64,000 nt of DNA from the NCBI GenBank assembly GCA_002559145.1, contig NTXX01000011.1:466086-530085 (forward strand). Direction: 5' to 3'. This document shows, in pieces, positions 25,071 to 34,186 of this stretch. The translations under genes were made by a program, and so were the position numbers. The notes under the pieces are model-generated. The model had not been told where the DNA came from. It searched no databases and worked only from the letters and a program-made list of their open reading frames with translations. How positions within the stretch are numbered: position 1 is the stretch's first letter; each line of letters opens with the position of its first letter. This DNA comes from Bacillus sp. AFS006103. Its GTDB lineage: Bacteria; Bacillota; Bacilli; Bacillales; Cytobacillaceae.

Positions 25071-26954
25071 GTGGAAAAAAGATATTTTACGATTGGGATG
25101 GCAGGACATATAGATCATGGGAAAACGTCGCTAACCAAAGCGTTAACCAATGTGGATACCGACCGTTTAAAGGAAGAAAAGGAACGTCAAATTTCGATTG
25201 AACTCGGTTTTGCACCCTTATATGAAGATAATGAAATACAAATTTCTGTCATAGATGTTCCAGGACATGAACGTTTTATCCGGCAAATGATTGCTGGTGT
25301 CGCGGGGATAGACCTTGTAGTGCTAGTAGTTGCCGCAGATGAAGGTGTGATGCCACAAACGAGGGAGCACCTGGACATCTTGAAATTTCTAGGTGTCAAA
25401 AATGGTTTAGTAGCAATTTCAAAAATTGACCGGGTCGATGAAGAATTTATCGAGCTTGTTAGGGATGATATTTTAGAAGAACTTACTGATACTGTTTTTG
25501 AAGATGCACCGTTTGTTTTGATCGACAGTCTCTCTAAAAAAGGGATTGAAGAATTGAAAGAGTTAATCATTCATACATTAAAGGAACAAGAAATGCGTGA
25601 TGCGAAAGGCGCCTTTCGTCTGCCAATCGACCAGGTATTCACGGTAAAGGGTCAAGGAACGGTTGTTCGAGGCACTGTGTATGAAGGAACCGTTGAGGAA
25701 GGACAAACTTTAAAAATTATGCCAAAAGGGGTAGAGGTTAGAGCGCGCCAAATTCAAGTACATCATAAACCGGCAGGGAAGGCCTATGCCGGCCAAAGGA
25801 CGGCCATTAACCTTTCTGGTGTCTCAAAGGAAGACGTTGAGCGAGGCGATGTCCTTGTGTCATCCGAACATTTCCTAGTATCGAAAACCTTGGATGTAGC
25901 TATTCGGGTTGTTGAGGACCTGGAACATATGGTCAAACAGCGGATGCCGATTAAGCTCCATCTCGGAACGGCAGAGGTAATGGGGCGGATTGTCTTTTTT
26001 GACCGTAATGAAGTAAAGGAGGAGAACGGCGAAATCCTTTGTCAGCTTCGACTTGAAGAAGAAATTCTTACGAAACGAGGCGACCGCTTTATTTTGCGAC
26101 GGCCAAGTCCTCAAGAGACGATTGGCGGCGGCTGGGTGATTGATCCTCGCGGGGACAAATATCGATTTGGCAATCAAACGATAGAGGACCTGGAAAAGAA
26201 AAAAGTCGGCTCACCAAAGGAACGGATATCCGCTGTTTTAATGGAAGCGAAAAGTTTACCGCTGAATGAGTTGATTAAACGGACCTCTTTAGATGGAGAA
26301 ATCTTAACAGAGCACTTAGCCGAGGAAGAATTTGTTTTATATGATGGAAAAGAATATACGCTTCAACTGTTAATCCATTCCATTGAAGAAGATATCTTTG
26401 ATAAACTGCAGGATTTCCATCATCTCCATTCAATGAAGGTAGGCATTAATAAAGCGGAGCTTTTCCAAATCATGCAGAAAAGATTTCCGAAAGCCCTGCT
26501 CGATTATGTGCTAGAAAATGGAATTACAAATCATTTATTTAACCGGAAGGGACAGTTTGTTTCTTTGGCAAGCTTTGTTCCTCATGTACCAAAAAGCTGG
26601 GCGAAACGGACTGAAAATCTAATTAATGAATTGAAGAGGGATGGATTAAAGGTTCGTTACTTAAGGGACTATTTTGCTGATTCAGGTATTCCTGAGAATC
26701 TTGAAGCGGATGTACGACGCTTCCTTGAAGACGATGAACAACTTGTTCAGTTGGATGAGCAATTCGCCTATCATGGGGAAGTATTTAAACAAGCTGTAGC
26801 GAAACTACGGAGTCATACAGGTTCAGAATTTGAGGTCGGTGATGCAAAAGACGCACTTGAACTATCTCGTAAATACATGATTCCGTTTTTAGAAAAGTTA
26901 GATTCGATGGGTCTGACAAAGCGTGTGGAAAATAAGCGGGTTTGGAAAAATTAG
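25071..26954 (+). CDS. selB: Selenocysteine-specific elongation factor SelB
   Basis: Delivers Sec-tRNA to UGA codons marked by SECIS hairpins. The GTPase domain begins with GHIDHGKT (12-19) and contains DVPGHERFI (G3) and SKID (G4); SelB-specific IELGFAPL replaces the TPEERARGIT-type switch of EF-Tu. Domains II and III follow, then four winged helices that bind SECIS RNA, ending in YMIPFLEKLDSMGLTKR. GTG at 25071 is preferred since AGGTGG lies five bases upstream. No selA, selD, selC or selenoprotein gene is beside it, so those must lie elsewhere or be missing. Confidence 0.92.
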   Translation: MEKRYFTIGMAGHIDHGKTSLTKALTNVDTDRLKEEKERQISIELGFAPLYEDNEIQISVIDVPGHERFIRQMIAGVAGIDLVVLVVAADEGVMPQTREHLDILKFLGVKNGLVAISKIDRVDEEFIELVRDDILEELTDTVFEDAPFVLIDSLSKKGIEELKELIIHTLKEQEMRDAKGAFRLPIDQVFTVKGQGTVVRGTVYEGTVEEGQTLKIMPKGVEVRARQIQVHHKPAGKAYAGQRTAINLSGVSKEDVERGDVLVSSEHFLVSKTLDVAIRVVEDLEHMVKQRMPIKLHLGTAEVMGRIVFFDRNEVKEENGEILCQLRLEEEILTKRGDRFILRRPSPQETIGGGWVIDPRGDKYRFGNQTIEDLEKKKVGSPKERISAVLMEAKSLPLNELIKRTSLDGEILTEHLAEEEFVLYDGKEYTLQLLIHSIEEDIFDKLQDFHHLHSMKVGINKAELFQIMQKRFPKALLDYVLENGITNHLFNRKGQFVSLASFVPHVPKSWAKRTENLINELKRDGLKVRYLRDYFADSGIPENLEADVRRFLEDDEQLVQLDEQFAYHGEVFKQAVAKLRSHTGSEFEVGDAKDALELSRKYMIPFLEKLDSMGLTKRVENKRVWKN

Positions 26955-26956
26955 TT

Positions 26957-26992
26957 AAAAAGCCTCAATCCCGAAAGGAAAGAGGCTTTTTT
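26957..26992. terminator. Bidirectional terminator between selB and the TerD gene
   Basis: AAAAGCCTC / GAGGCTTTT stem with a 16-base loop and T-run on both strands. Confidence 0.75.
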
Positions 26993-26998
26993 CCGTTT

Positions 26999-28465
26999 TT
27001 ATGATAAAAACTCCGCAGGGTTTAGTCCAAGTTCACGACAAATATCACTTACCATTTGTTTTTCATTGTTGTCAAAATTTCCATCGGCATAGCCAATTGC
27101 GATGCAATATCGGGCGACAAGACGAGCAATTTCCGGTTTCGTTCTTATTTTTCCGAGTGAACGAAATGCTTCTGCACGCCCCAGCATTCGGTCGTTTTCA
27201 AGCTTAGCAATGAAAAAGTTAAACTTTTGGATGACTTTATTGGTGTCAAAAACGCGTAATTCCTCACTTGAATTGACGAATTCAATCATTTTCTGACGTT
27301 CAGAAGCATCCAAGTATCCGTCTGCCATCGCAACTAAAGCACAGGCTGCGACCACCGCATCAAGTACATCCTGACTTTTATAACGATTAAATAGTTCTTG
27401 GGCTTTTCTCTTTTGATTATTCGCCCACTCTGCGTAATCTGTTTGTGAAGGGGACCAGTTATTGCCGCAGCTATTACAAGAAAACTTCAATTGATTTTTT
27501 CCAATAAAACCGCCCAGTAAGCCGACAGGTCCAAGGATTAACCCGCCAATTGCCGCTTTGCCTAATCCGAATCCCTTTTTGCCTGTCCTGACATTGGATG
27601 AATGACAGCGCGGGCAAATGATATCATCTCCACCATACGATTGGTGTGAATTTGTGGACGCTGGATAAGACTGAGTCGGATATCCGTAAGCGGGTTGCTG
27701 ATGGGATGATTCAGGTTGAAGATGTATAGGCTGCTGATATGAACCAGGGCTTGTTTGGTTTTGTTGGTATGAATTACTTTGCTGAAAAAGATTAGGATTT
27801 GCTTGATTTTGCTGATATGAATTCGGGCTTTGTTGCCCATTCATTGGCTGGAATGGTGGCGACGCGACGCTCACGGGTGGGTCGTCAACCGAAATACCAA
27901 AGTTCCGACATAATGCAGCTAACCCCCCTTGAAAGCCACTGGCGATTGCATTAAACTTCCATTCACCGTTATGACGGTAGAGCTCCGCTGCTACAATTGC
28001 GGTTTCCACCGTGAAATCCCGTCCAAGGTTAAATCTCAATAATTCTTCATTTGTATTCTCATTAAATATTCGCACATAGGAATCAGTAATTTGTCCGAAA
28101 TTTTGCCCTTTCATTTGCGCATCATGGATAGTTATCGTGAAGGCAACTCGGTGAATGTGGGAGGGAACGCTGTTTAAATCAATCCGGATCTGCTCATCAT
28201 CTTGAGCTCCTGCACCGGTACGATTGTCCCCGCTATAGATAATCGAGCCATTTCCACCTGACGGATTATTATAAAATACAAAATCCTGATCACTGTTCAC
28301 CATGCCGGTTTGACCTAATAAAAATGCTGAAGCATCTAAATCAAAATTGGATCCTTGCTGACTAATATTCCAACCTAACCCGACAACGACATTTTGCAGA
28401 CCGGGGTGAGATTTGGTTAAATCAACTTTTTGGCCCTTGCTAAGTGTAACACCCACTTTTTTCAC
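26999..28465 (-). CDS. TerD-zinc ribbon-TerB fusion protein
   Basis: 488 residues. Residues 1-195 are a complete TerD domain with the calcium-binding motifs DLDASAF and GDNRTGAGAQDDEQI. A Gln/Asn/Ser/Pro-rich linker of about 75 residues follows, containing degenerate NSYQQNQ repeats. Next is a zinc-ribbon pair (CPRC ... CNSC) flanking a glycine-rich hydrophobic hairpin, and last a TerB-like helical domain (about 365-488) with paired acidic motifs DGYLDASERQ and DGNFDNNEKQ. Ter proteins belong to tellurite/stress and phage-response systems. No other ter gene is adjacent, so this may be a self-contained version. Confidence 0.88.
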   Translation of the reverse strand: MKKVGVTLSKGQKVDLTKSHPGLQNVVVGLGWNISQQGSNFDLDASAFLLGQTGMVNSDQDFVFYNNPSGGNGSIIYSGDNRTGAGAQDDEQIRIDLNSVPSHIHRVAFTITIHDAQMKGQNFGQITDSYVRIFNENTNEELLRFNLGRDFTVETAIVAAELYRHNGEWKFNAIASGFQGGLAALCRNFGISVDDPPVSVASPPFQPMNGQQSPNSYQQNQANPNLFQQSNSYQQNQTSPGSYQQPIHLQPESSHQQPAYGYPTQSYPASTNSHQSYGGDDIICPRCHSSNVRTGKKGFGLGKAAIGGLILGPVGLLGGFIGKNQLKFSCNSCGNNWSPSQTDYAEWANNQKRKAQELFNRYKSQDVLDAVVAACALVAMADGYLDASERQKMIEFVNSSEELRVFDTNKVIQKFNFFIAKLENDRMLGRAEAFRSLGKIRTKPEIARLVARYCIAIGYADGNFDNNEKQMVSDICRELGLNPAEFLS

Positions 28466-28604
28466 TCCTCATCGATTCTTGTTCATATGTACATTATAAA
28501 TGTATTTTTGAAAAAGGGAAAAATTTCATGATAGATATATTTCTTCATTATTCTTAACACTCTATATGTACGAGAATAAAGTGAAAAAGTTTCAAAAAAG
28601 GTAA

Positions 28605-28632
28605 AAAAGCACGCTGACCCATGGGCCAGCGC
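28605..28632 (-). terminator. Terminator of the MMPL gene
   Basis: On the minus strand CGCTGG...CAGCG stem followed by TGCTTTTTT. Confidence 0.65.
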
Positions 28633-28638
28633 AGCTAA

Positions 28639-31600
28639 TTAGTCGATAGGATTGTCATGATCTTTAGCTTTTAGAAATGGCCACCAGTTGGCTTCACCGA
28701 ATGTTTTTACCATGACAGGAACAAACAGTGGTAGGACAACTAGTGAGTACAGAGCTAAGCCGATTAATAGAATCGTAGCAATTTCAACCAAGGATAAAAC
28801 ACCTGATGGCATCATCGCTGCAAATGTACCTCCTAAGATAACCGCTGCAGAAATAATAACTGTACCCATTTTTTTCATCGAAAGTAGAATTGCTTTTTGA
28901 ACCGGCATATTTTGGTATTCGTTAAACCGATCCATTAAGAAAATACTGTAGTCGATTCCTAAAGCAACTAAAATAACAAAGGCAAAGAAGGGAACCGCCC
29001 AACTTATTCCTGTATAGCCTAATAGATTAACAAAAATCTTTTCTGAAATGGCCATCGCAGTAAAATAAGTTAAAACTAATGACCCAATCAAATAAAGCGG
29101 CATAATCAGTGACCGGAGAAGAATGATTAAGATGATACTAATTCCGATTAGCATGAATAGAACAGTTCTTGAATAATCCGCTTTTGATATTGAATCAAGG
29201 TCTTTATGCATACTCGAAACCCCGCCAACAGCAACTTTAGCATTTTCGAGTTTGGTATCCTTAATCACACGTTTGACGGCCTGCTTAATTTCAGGGATCC
29301 GATTGATCGCTTGATTCGAGTATGGATTTTTATTAAAAATCACATCAATGGTCATTACTTTCCTGTCATTTGACATATAAGCATTCAGTGATTGCTCGAA
29401 ATCTTTACCATCAAGGACCTCCTGTGGAATGTAAAACCCAGTTTGCTTCTTCTTAGATACCTCGGAAAGATAATCTTGAGCTTTATTAAGGCCATCTGAA
29501 ACTTTATTTAATCCATCCGCACTTTTGGTTAAGCCATCAGAAAGCTGCGTGATTTGCCCGCCCATGTCTTGGAAGCCAGTAAGGAGCTGTTTTTGCCCGT
29601 CATTTATTCCGGAAAGTCCTCCGGTAAATTGAGGGAGTCCGTCAATGACTTTTCCTTGTCCTGCGGCCAGTTTATCTAGTCCTGTTTCAAGGTCGGAAAT
29701 TCCTTTGATCAGTCCTTCCATCCCGCTAATCAGGGCTTTCTGGCCATCCGTTATTTCAGCAAATTTACTGTTAGCAAACTGTATCCCTTCCTGCGCGTCT
29801 ATTAGTCCTGCATTTAATTTCTGTAAACCACCTGCTAATTCCTTTGTTGCAGTTTGGGACCCTTGAACCGTCATTTTGATCGCTTGATAATTTTGGTTTT
29901 TCCCAATATCACTATATTGTTTTTCAAGATTAGCAAAATATTGATTGGTTGCAGTTAGGGATTTGTTCAATGTAGCTAATCCTGTAGCTACTTTTTCATA
30001 ATTCCCTTGAAGGGTAGCTAATCCTGTACTTGCCTTTTGATAACCAGCGAGCAATTGTTTACTTCCGGCTAAAACTTCAGCGGATTTTGTCTTAACCAAG
30101 GTCATCCCATCTTTAATCTGCTGAGAACCAGCGGAACCAGATTTTAGTCCTTTTTCAATGGCGGTTAATCCGCCTTGAATGTCGCCCATCCCATTTTTTA
30201 GTTTACTTGTTCCACTTATTAATTCATTTATACCAGAAGTGGCTTCCTCCATTTTGGGCTGATTAGATGCCATTTGGGTGCCTGCTTCTTCGAGGCCGTC
30301 ACTGATTTTTTTAATCCCATCATTCCCTTGACCAATTCCATCACCTAGACTTGCCACCTGTTTGGACAGATATAAGTCATCAATTGTTTCACCGGTAGGA
30401 CGGGTAACAGAACGAACGGTGTCTACATCATTTACTTTAGCCAGCTCCTGACTAATTTTTTCCGTAATGGAAATATACTCAGAAGTATTCATTTTATCAT
30501 CATTTTTAATAACAATTTGGGTGGGCATTACCTCACCAGGTCCAAAGGAATCAGCAATAATATTAAACCCTTTTATGGAGGGGAAATCATCACTGATTTC
30601 CTCAAGTGAATTAAATGATAATTGATCCTTATACGTAAACAAGAAAGGTACAGAAATAATGCCGACAATAATAAAAGCAATTAATGGATGTGCGAGCGCA
30701 AATTTTCCGGCAAATCCCCAAAATTTACTTTCACTATGTTCAAGTTTACTCTTGGATGGCCAGAATAGTTTTTTACCAAGCACAGCCATAAAGAAGGGGA
30801 CGATGGTTACAAGTGCCATCAGTAGGATTGCCACACCGACAGCCACTGCAGCTGCTGACTGATAAAGCTTAAAGGTGGAAAAGCCAATCGAGGCAAAACC
30901 GATCATAACGGCAACACCACTAAAGAAAACTGTTTTTCCAGCCGTTCGATAGGTTGCCATAATTGATTCTGTGACACTATCATTTTTGGCCATTTCCTCT
31001 TTAAAACGACTGAGCAGCAAAATACAATAGTCGGTTCCAATCCCAAACAGGACGGCAACTAAGAAAATTTGCGTAAAGGTGGATAACGGGAAGTTAACCT
31101 TATCCACTAATAAAGAAACGATCGATTGGGCCGTAAGATAACTGAAACCAACTGTCACTAACGGAATGATTGGTGCAATAGCTGACCTAAAAACAAGAAG
31201 GAGTACAATCAGGATGAATCCAACAGTAATACCCTCTGTTTTCTTCAAACCTTCCTGAGAATTGGTGACAAGATCATCACTGATGACCCAGTTTCCTGTG
31301 TAGTAATGGTCCAGCTTGATGTCATCAATCGCTTGATATAAATCATCTGAAATTTCCTTAGCTTCGCGGTCCTTCACATTCACCTTAAGAGAAACAAGAA
31401 TGGTTTTACTATCCTTTGAAACAAGCTGATCTTTTAGCTTTGCTTCATTAAAATGAGTTAAAATTTCGGAAATTCCAAGTTGGTCCTTATTTTTATCAAG
31501 CTCGTTCACAGCTTTTTCTGCATTTGCAAAATCAGTTTTTGTTAACTTTTTATCACTATGAAAAACCAAGGCGGTTTGAAGACTACTGCCGCTGTTTTCA

Positions 31601-31779
31601 CTTGATTGGACATCCTTGAGAATTTTTTCAGCTATGGTTGAGGAATATCCTTCCGGTACGGTAATTTGTCCCTTTTCCCGTACAAGTGCCTCCATATTTG
31701 GAGCGACCATGAAAAGTCCTGCAATAACAACAATCCATGCGGCTAAGATGAACCATTTACCCTTTAAAATTGCCCTCAC
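28639..31779 (-). CDS. MMPL/RND-family exporter (YdgH-like)
   Basis: 1046 residues, 12 membrane segments in two halves. It has the RND sterol-sensing-type signatures FGIGTDYCILLLSRF and ALGIDYSIFLMDRF, whose Asp residues relay protons. Between the halves is an unusually long external region (about 420-790) of amphipathic helices with repeats of a DGL/GIxxL type, similar to YhgE/Pip proteins. B. subtilis YdgH is the nearest relative I know and is likewise beside a MarR gene. GTG start at 31779 with GGGAGG upstream. The substrate is unknown. Confidence 0.88.
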   Translation of the reverse strand: MRAILKGKWFILAAWIVVIAGLFMVAPNMEALVREKGQITVPEGYSSTIAEKILKDVQSSENSGSSLQTALVFHSDKKLTKTDFANAEKAVNELDKNKDQLGISEILTHFNEAKLKDQLVSKDSKTILVSLKVNVKDREAKEISDDLYQAIDDIKLDHYYTGNWVISDDLVTNSQEGLKKTEGITVGFILIVLLLVFRSAIAPIIPLVTVGFSYLTAQSIVSLLVDKVNFPLSTFTQIFLVAVLFGIGTDYCILLLSRFKEEMAKNDSVTESIMATYRTAGKTVFFSGVAVMIGFASIGFSTFKLYQSAAAVAVGVAILLMALVTIVPFFMAVLGKKLFWPSKSKLEHSESKFWGFAGKFALAHPLIAFIIVGIISVPFLFTYKDQLSFNSLEEISDDFPSIKGFNIIADSFGPGEVMPTQIVIKNDDKMNTSEYISITEKISQELAKVNDVDTVRSVTRPTGETIDDLYLSKQVASLGDGIGQGNDGIKKISDGLEEAGTQMASNQPKMEEATSGINELISGTSKLKNGMGDIQGGLTAIEKGLKSGSAGSQQIKDGMTLVKTKSAEVLAGSKQLLAGYQKASTGLATLQGNYEKVATGLATLNKSLTATNQYFANLEKQYSDIGKNQNYQAIKMTVQGSQTATKELAGGLQKLNAGLIDAQEGIQFANSKFAEITDGQKALISGMEGLIKGISDLETGLDKLAAGQGKVIDGLPQFTGGLSGINDGQKQLLTGFQDMGGQITQLSDGLTKSADGLNKVSDGLNKAQDYLSEVSKKKQTGFYIPQEVLDGKDFEQSLNAYMSNDRKVMTIDVIFNKNPYSNQAINRIPEIKQAVKRVIKDTKLENAKVAVGGVSSMHKDLDSISKADYSRTVLFMLIGISIILIILLRSLIMPLYLIGSLVLTYFTAMAISEKIFVNLLGYTGISWAVPFFAFVILVALGIDYSIFLMDRFNEYQNMPVQKAILLSMKKMGTVIISAAVILGGTFAAMMPSGVLSLVEIATILLIGLALYSLVVLPLFVPVMVKTFGEANWWPFLKAKDHDNPID

Positions 31780-31783
31780 TTGT

Positions 31784-32245
31784 TTATTCCTCCCGTTCTT
31801 CCTGTTTCTTGTTGATTAAGAGTTGAGCCAATTTCTCATAAGTATTTATAAATGTGGTAATTTCGGTTTCGTTAAATTGCGAAATAATTGATTCAACGAG
31901 AACCTGAACTTTTTCTTGGCAATTTTCGTAAAGGGTATTACCTTCCTTTGTTAGCGTTAAGTAAACGACCCTTCGGTCATTTACATCGCGTGTCCTTTGA
32001 ATTAAACCTCGGTCTGCCATCCGATTAATGATTGCCGTGATTGCACTTTTATTTACTTCGAAAGCATCGGCCAATTCCGTGGAAGTACAATCCTTTGATT
32101 GATGAATATATCTTAATATGTAGTGCTGATCATTGGTTAAGTCGTCGCCAATTTGTCCCTTGATTAAATATTCCGCTTTTTTTTGTACTTGAAATGAAAC
32201 AGACACATAACGGTCAATTAACTCCTGAATGATGTTTTTATCCAT
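31784..32245 (-). CDS. MarR-family regulator (YdgJ-like)
   Basis: 153-residue winged-helix dimeric repressor. The MarR core spans TSTELADAFEVNKSAITAI (recognition helix) and the DRRVVYLTLT wing. It is transcribed just ahead of the MMPL exporter with a four-base gap, the same arrangement as B. subtilis ydgJ-ydgH. The 19-bp palindrome upstream is its likely operator. The effector is not evident. Confidence 0.9.
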   Translation of the reverse strand: MDKNIIQELIDRYVSVSFQVQKKAEYLIKGQIGDDLTNDQHYILRYIHQSKDCTSTELADAFEVNKSAITAIINRMADRGLIQRTRDVNDRRVVYLTLTKEGNTLYENCQEKVQVLVESIISQFNETEITTFINTYEKLAQLLINKKQEEREE

Positions 32246-32277
32246 TATCGTTCACCTCTTTAATTTTTCAAAAAAAG

Positions 32278-32312
32278 TAGTTAAACTCTTTAACTATTCA
32301 CCTGTTTAACTA
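32278..32312. promoter_or_regulatory. Candidate MarR operator
   Basis: Perfect palindrome TAGTTAAA-CTC-TTTAACTA (32278-32296), with a third TTTAACTA half-site at 32305-32312. It lies about 35 bases before the MarR start, in the promoter region. Confidence 0.7.
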
Positions 32313-32444
32313 TAAATAAAATAAAAATTGATGTCAATTCCGAACTATTAAGGAAAAGTTAAGAAATAAACATAATAATGGGTGTAGATTAGAATATTTG
32401 GCATCCTGGGGGGAATTCAGGAACGCAAAAAGGAGTAAGTTACA

Positions 32445-33392
32445 ATGAAAAAATGGATTTTAATTGCAGGCAGCGTAGTTGTTTTAGGGTTAGTCGGCTA
32501 TCAATGGAAACCGTTAGCTTTAAGTCCACAAACCGTGTCCGCACAAGCTCGAACGTCAGTTGTTCAAAAAGGTACATTAAACGTTAACATCAGTGGTTCA
32601 GGAACTGTTCAAGCCGTAACGAGTGAAGATGTCAAAACAAAGTTTGCAAACAATGAAATAGATGAAGTGCTTGCAGCGGTGGGTGAAAAAGTAAACAAAG
32701 GGGATGAATTAATTACCTTTTCGGATGGAAGTGACCCTGTAACCACTCCAGCCACTGGAGTGATTACCACAATCGCGGTTTCAGCTGGTGATCGAGTGAC
32801 GAATGGACAAGTAGTTGCGCATGTAACAAATTACAACGAATTACAAACTGTAGTCCAAATTGATGAGCTTGATATTTATAAAATTAAAAAGAAGCAGTCT
32901 GTTAATCTAACAATTAATGCGTTTCCTGATCAAGAATTTACTGGTAAAGTATCAGCTATTTCTGAAGAGGGTACATCATCGAACGGAGTCTCCACTTATG
33001 ATGTTACTATTCATATAGACAAACCAGATCAACTTAAAGTTGGAATGAGTGCGGAAGCAAGAATTCAAACGGAAAGTAAGAAAGAGGCCCTTTATGTTCC
33101 ACTTGATGCTGTTTATACATCAAACAAACAGAAATATGTGATTCTCCATTCAACGAGCACAGACAGTAACAGCTCTGGAACTGCGAACCAGTCCGTTCAA
33201 ACGGGGTTAGCAAATGAAGATTATGTGGAAATAACAAAAGGTGTTTCAGAAGGTGAAACGGTTATACTGCCTCAATTAGCAAAAGCAACGAAATCAAATA
33301 ATACTACTAGTAATACACAAGGCAGTATTTTTGGTGGTGTGGGAAATGCGGGTAGAATGAACCGGTCCTATGGCGGTACAGGTGGGAAGTAA
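32445..33392 (+). CDS. RND/ABC-type efflux adaptor (HlyD/MacA-like)
   Basis: 315 residues: an N-terminal membrane anchor (about 4-22), a barrel-sandwich lipoyl-like domain split around residues 45-130, and a beta-barrel domain (about 130-215, with GMSAEARI). The hairpin between the lipoyl halves is almost absent, as in Gram-positive adaptors such as YknX. The tail is low-complexity Ser/Asn/Gly. These proteins normally sit beside a MacB-like ABC permease and ATPase, but none is here; a two-component system follows instead. Confidence 0.85.
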   Translation: MKKWILIAGSVVVLGLVGYQWKPLALSPQTVSAQARTSVVQKGTLNVNISGSGTVQAVTSEDVKTKFANNEIDEVLAAVGEKVNKGDELITFSDGSDPVTTPATGVITTIAVSAGDRVTNGQVVAHVTNYNELQTVVQIDELDIYKIKKKQSVNLTINAFPDQEFTGKVSAISEEGTSSNGVSTYDVTIHIDKPDQLKVGMSAEARIQTESKKEALYVPLDAVYTSNKQKYVILHSTSTDSNSSGTANQSVQTGLANEDYVEITKGVSEGETVILPQLAKATKSNNTTSNTQGSIFGGVGNAGRMNRSYGGTGGK

Positions 33393-33506
33393 GTTGGAGG
33401 TTCGTTCGATTGAAGTGACGATGCCGTCATGAAGTATGTTACGATTGCTTTGCTTGATATATAATTACCATTAAATATAATCCTTACTATTTAGGAGAGT
33501 TAGAAT

Positions 33507-34178
33507 ATGCGTTTATTAGTTGTAGAAGATAATCTTCCACTATTGGATTCGATCGTTCAATTATTATCGGATGAGTTTGAAGTAGATCAAGCATCGAATG
33601 GGGAAGATGCTTTATTTTTAGCGATGCAGAATATCCATGATGTCATTGTATTGGATGTCATGATTCCGGAGATTGATGGTTTTGAAGTTTTACGGACCAT
33701 ACGGAAGGAAGGATTAAAAATACCTGTGTTATTTCTTACTGCCAGAGATTCCTTAGAAGACCGTGTTCAGGGACTCGATAGCGGCGGAGATGATTATTTG
33801 GTGAAACCGTTTCAAGCCGCAGAATTGAAAGCCAGAATCCGTGCGTTGTTAAGAAGAAGTGGCAGCCTAACAACCAATCAAACCATTCAATTTCGCGGCA
33901 TCGAATTGTTAGGGAAGGAAAGAGATATTCTCGTCGATGGTGAGCAGATAAAGCTGACAGCCAAGCAATATGAGCTGCTAGAATTTTTGATTCAAAATAA
34001 AGGAGCCATTCTGACAAAAGAACAAATCTATGACCGTGTATGGGGGTTTGACTCAGATACAACGATCGCAATTGTGGAAGTATTCATGCACCATCTCCGT
34101 AAAAAACTAGAACCATCAGGCTACCATACGGATATTAAAACTATTCGTGGCGTGGGCTATATGTTGAACGAAGAATAG
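33507..34178 (+). CDS. OmpR-family response regulator
   Basis: 223 residues: receiver domain (1-118) with acidic pocket E7-D8, phosphoacceptor Asp50 in VLDVMIP, conserved Thr in LFLTAR and Lys in LVKPF; then an OmpR/PhoB winged helix (about 125-220). It precedes its histidine kinase by eight bases. It could control the adaptor gene just upstream; no direct evidence of targets. Confidence 0.93.
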   Translation: MRLLVVEDNLPLLDSIVQLLSDEFEVDQASNGEDALFLAMQNIHDVIVLDVMIPEIDGFEVLRTIRKEGLKIPVLFLTARDSLEDRVQGLDSGGDDYLVKPFQAAELKARIRALLRRSGSLTTNQTIQFRGIELLGKERDILVDGEQIKLTAKQYELLEFLIQNKGAILTKEQIYDRVWGFDSDTTIAIVEVFMHHLRKKLEPSGYHTDIKTIRGVGYMLNEE

Positions 34179-34186
34179 GAGCTAAA

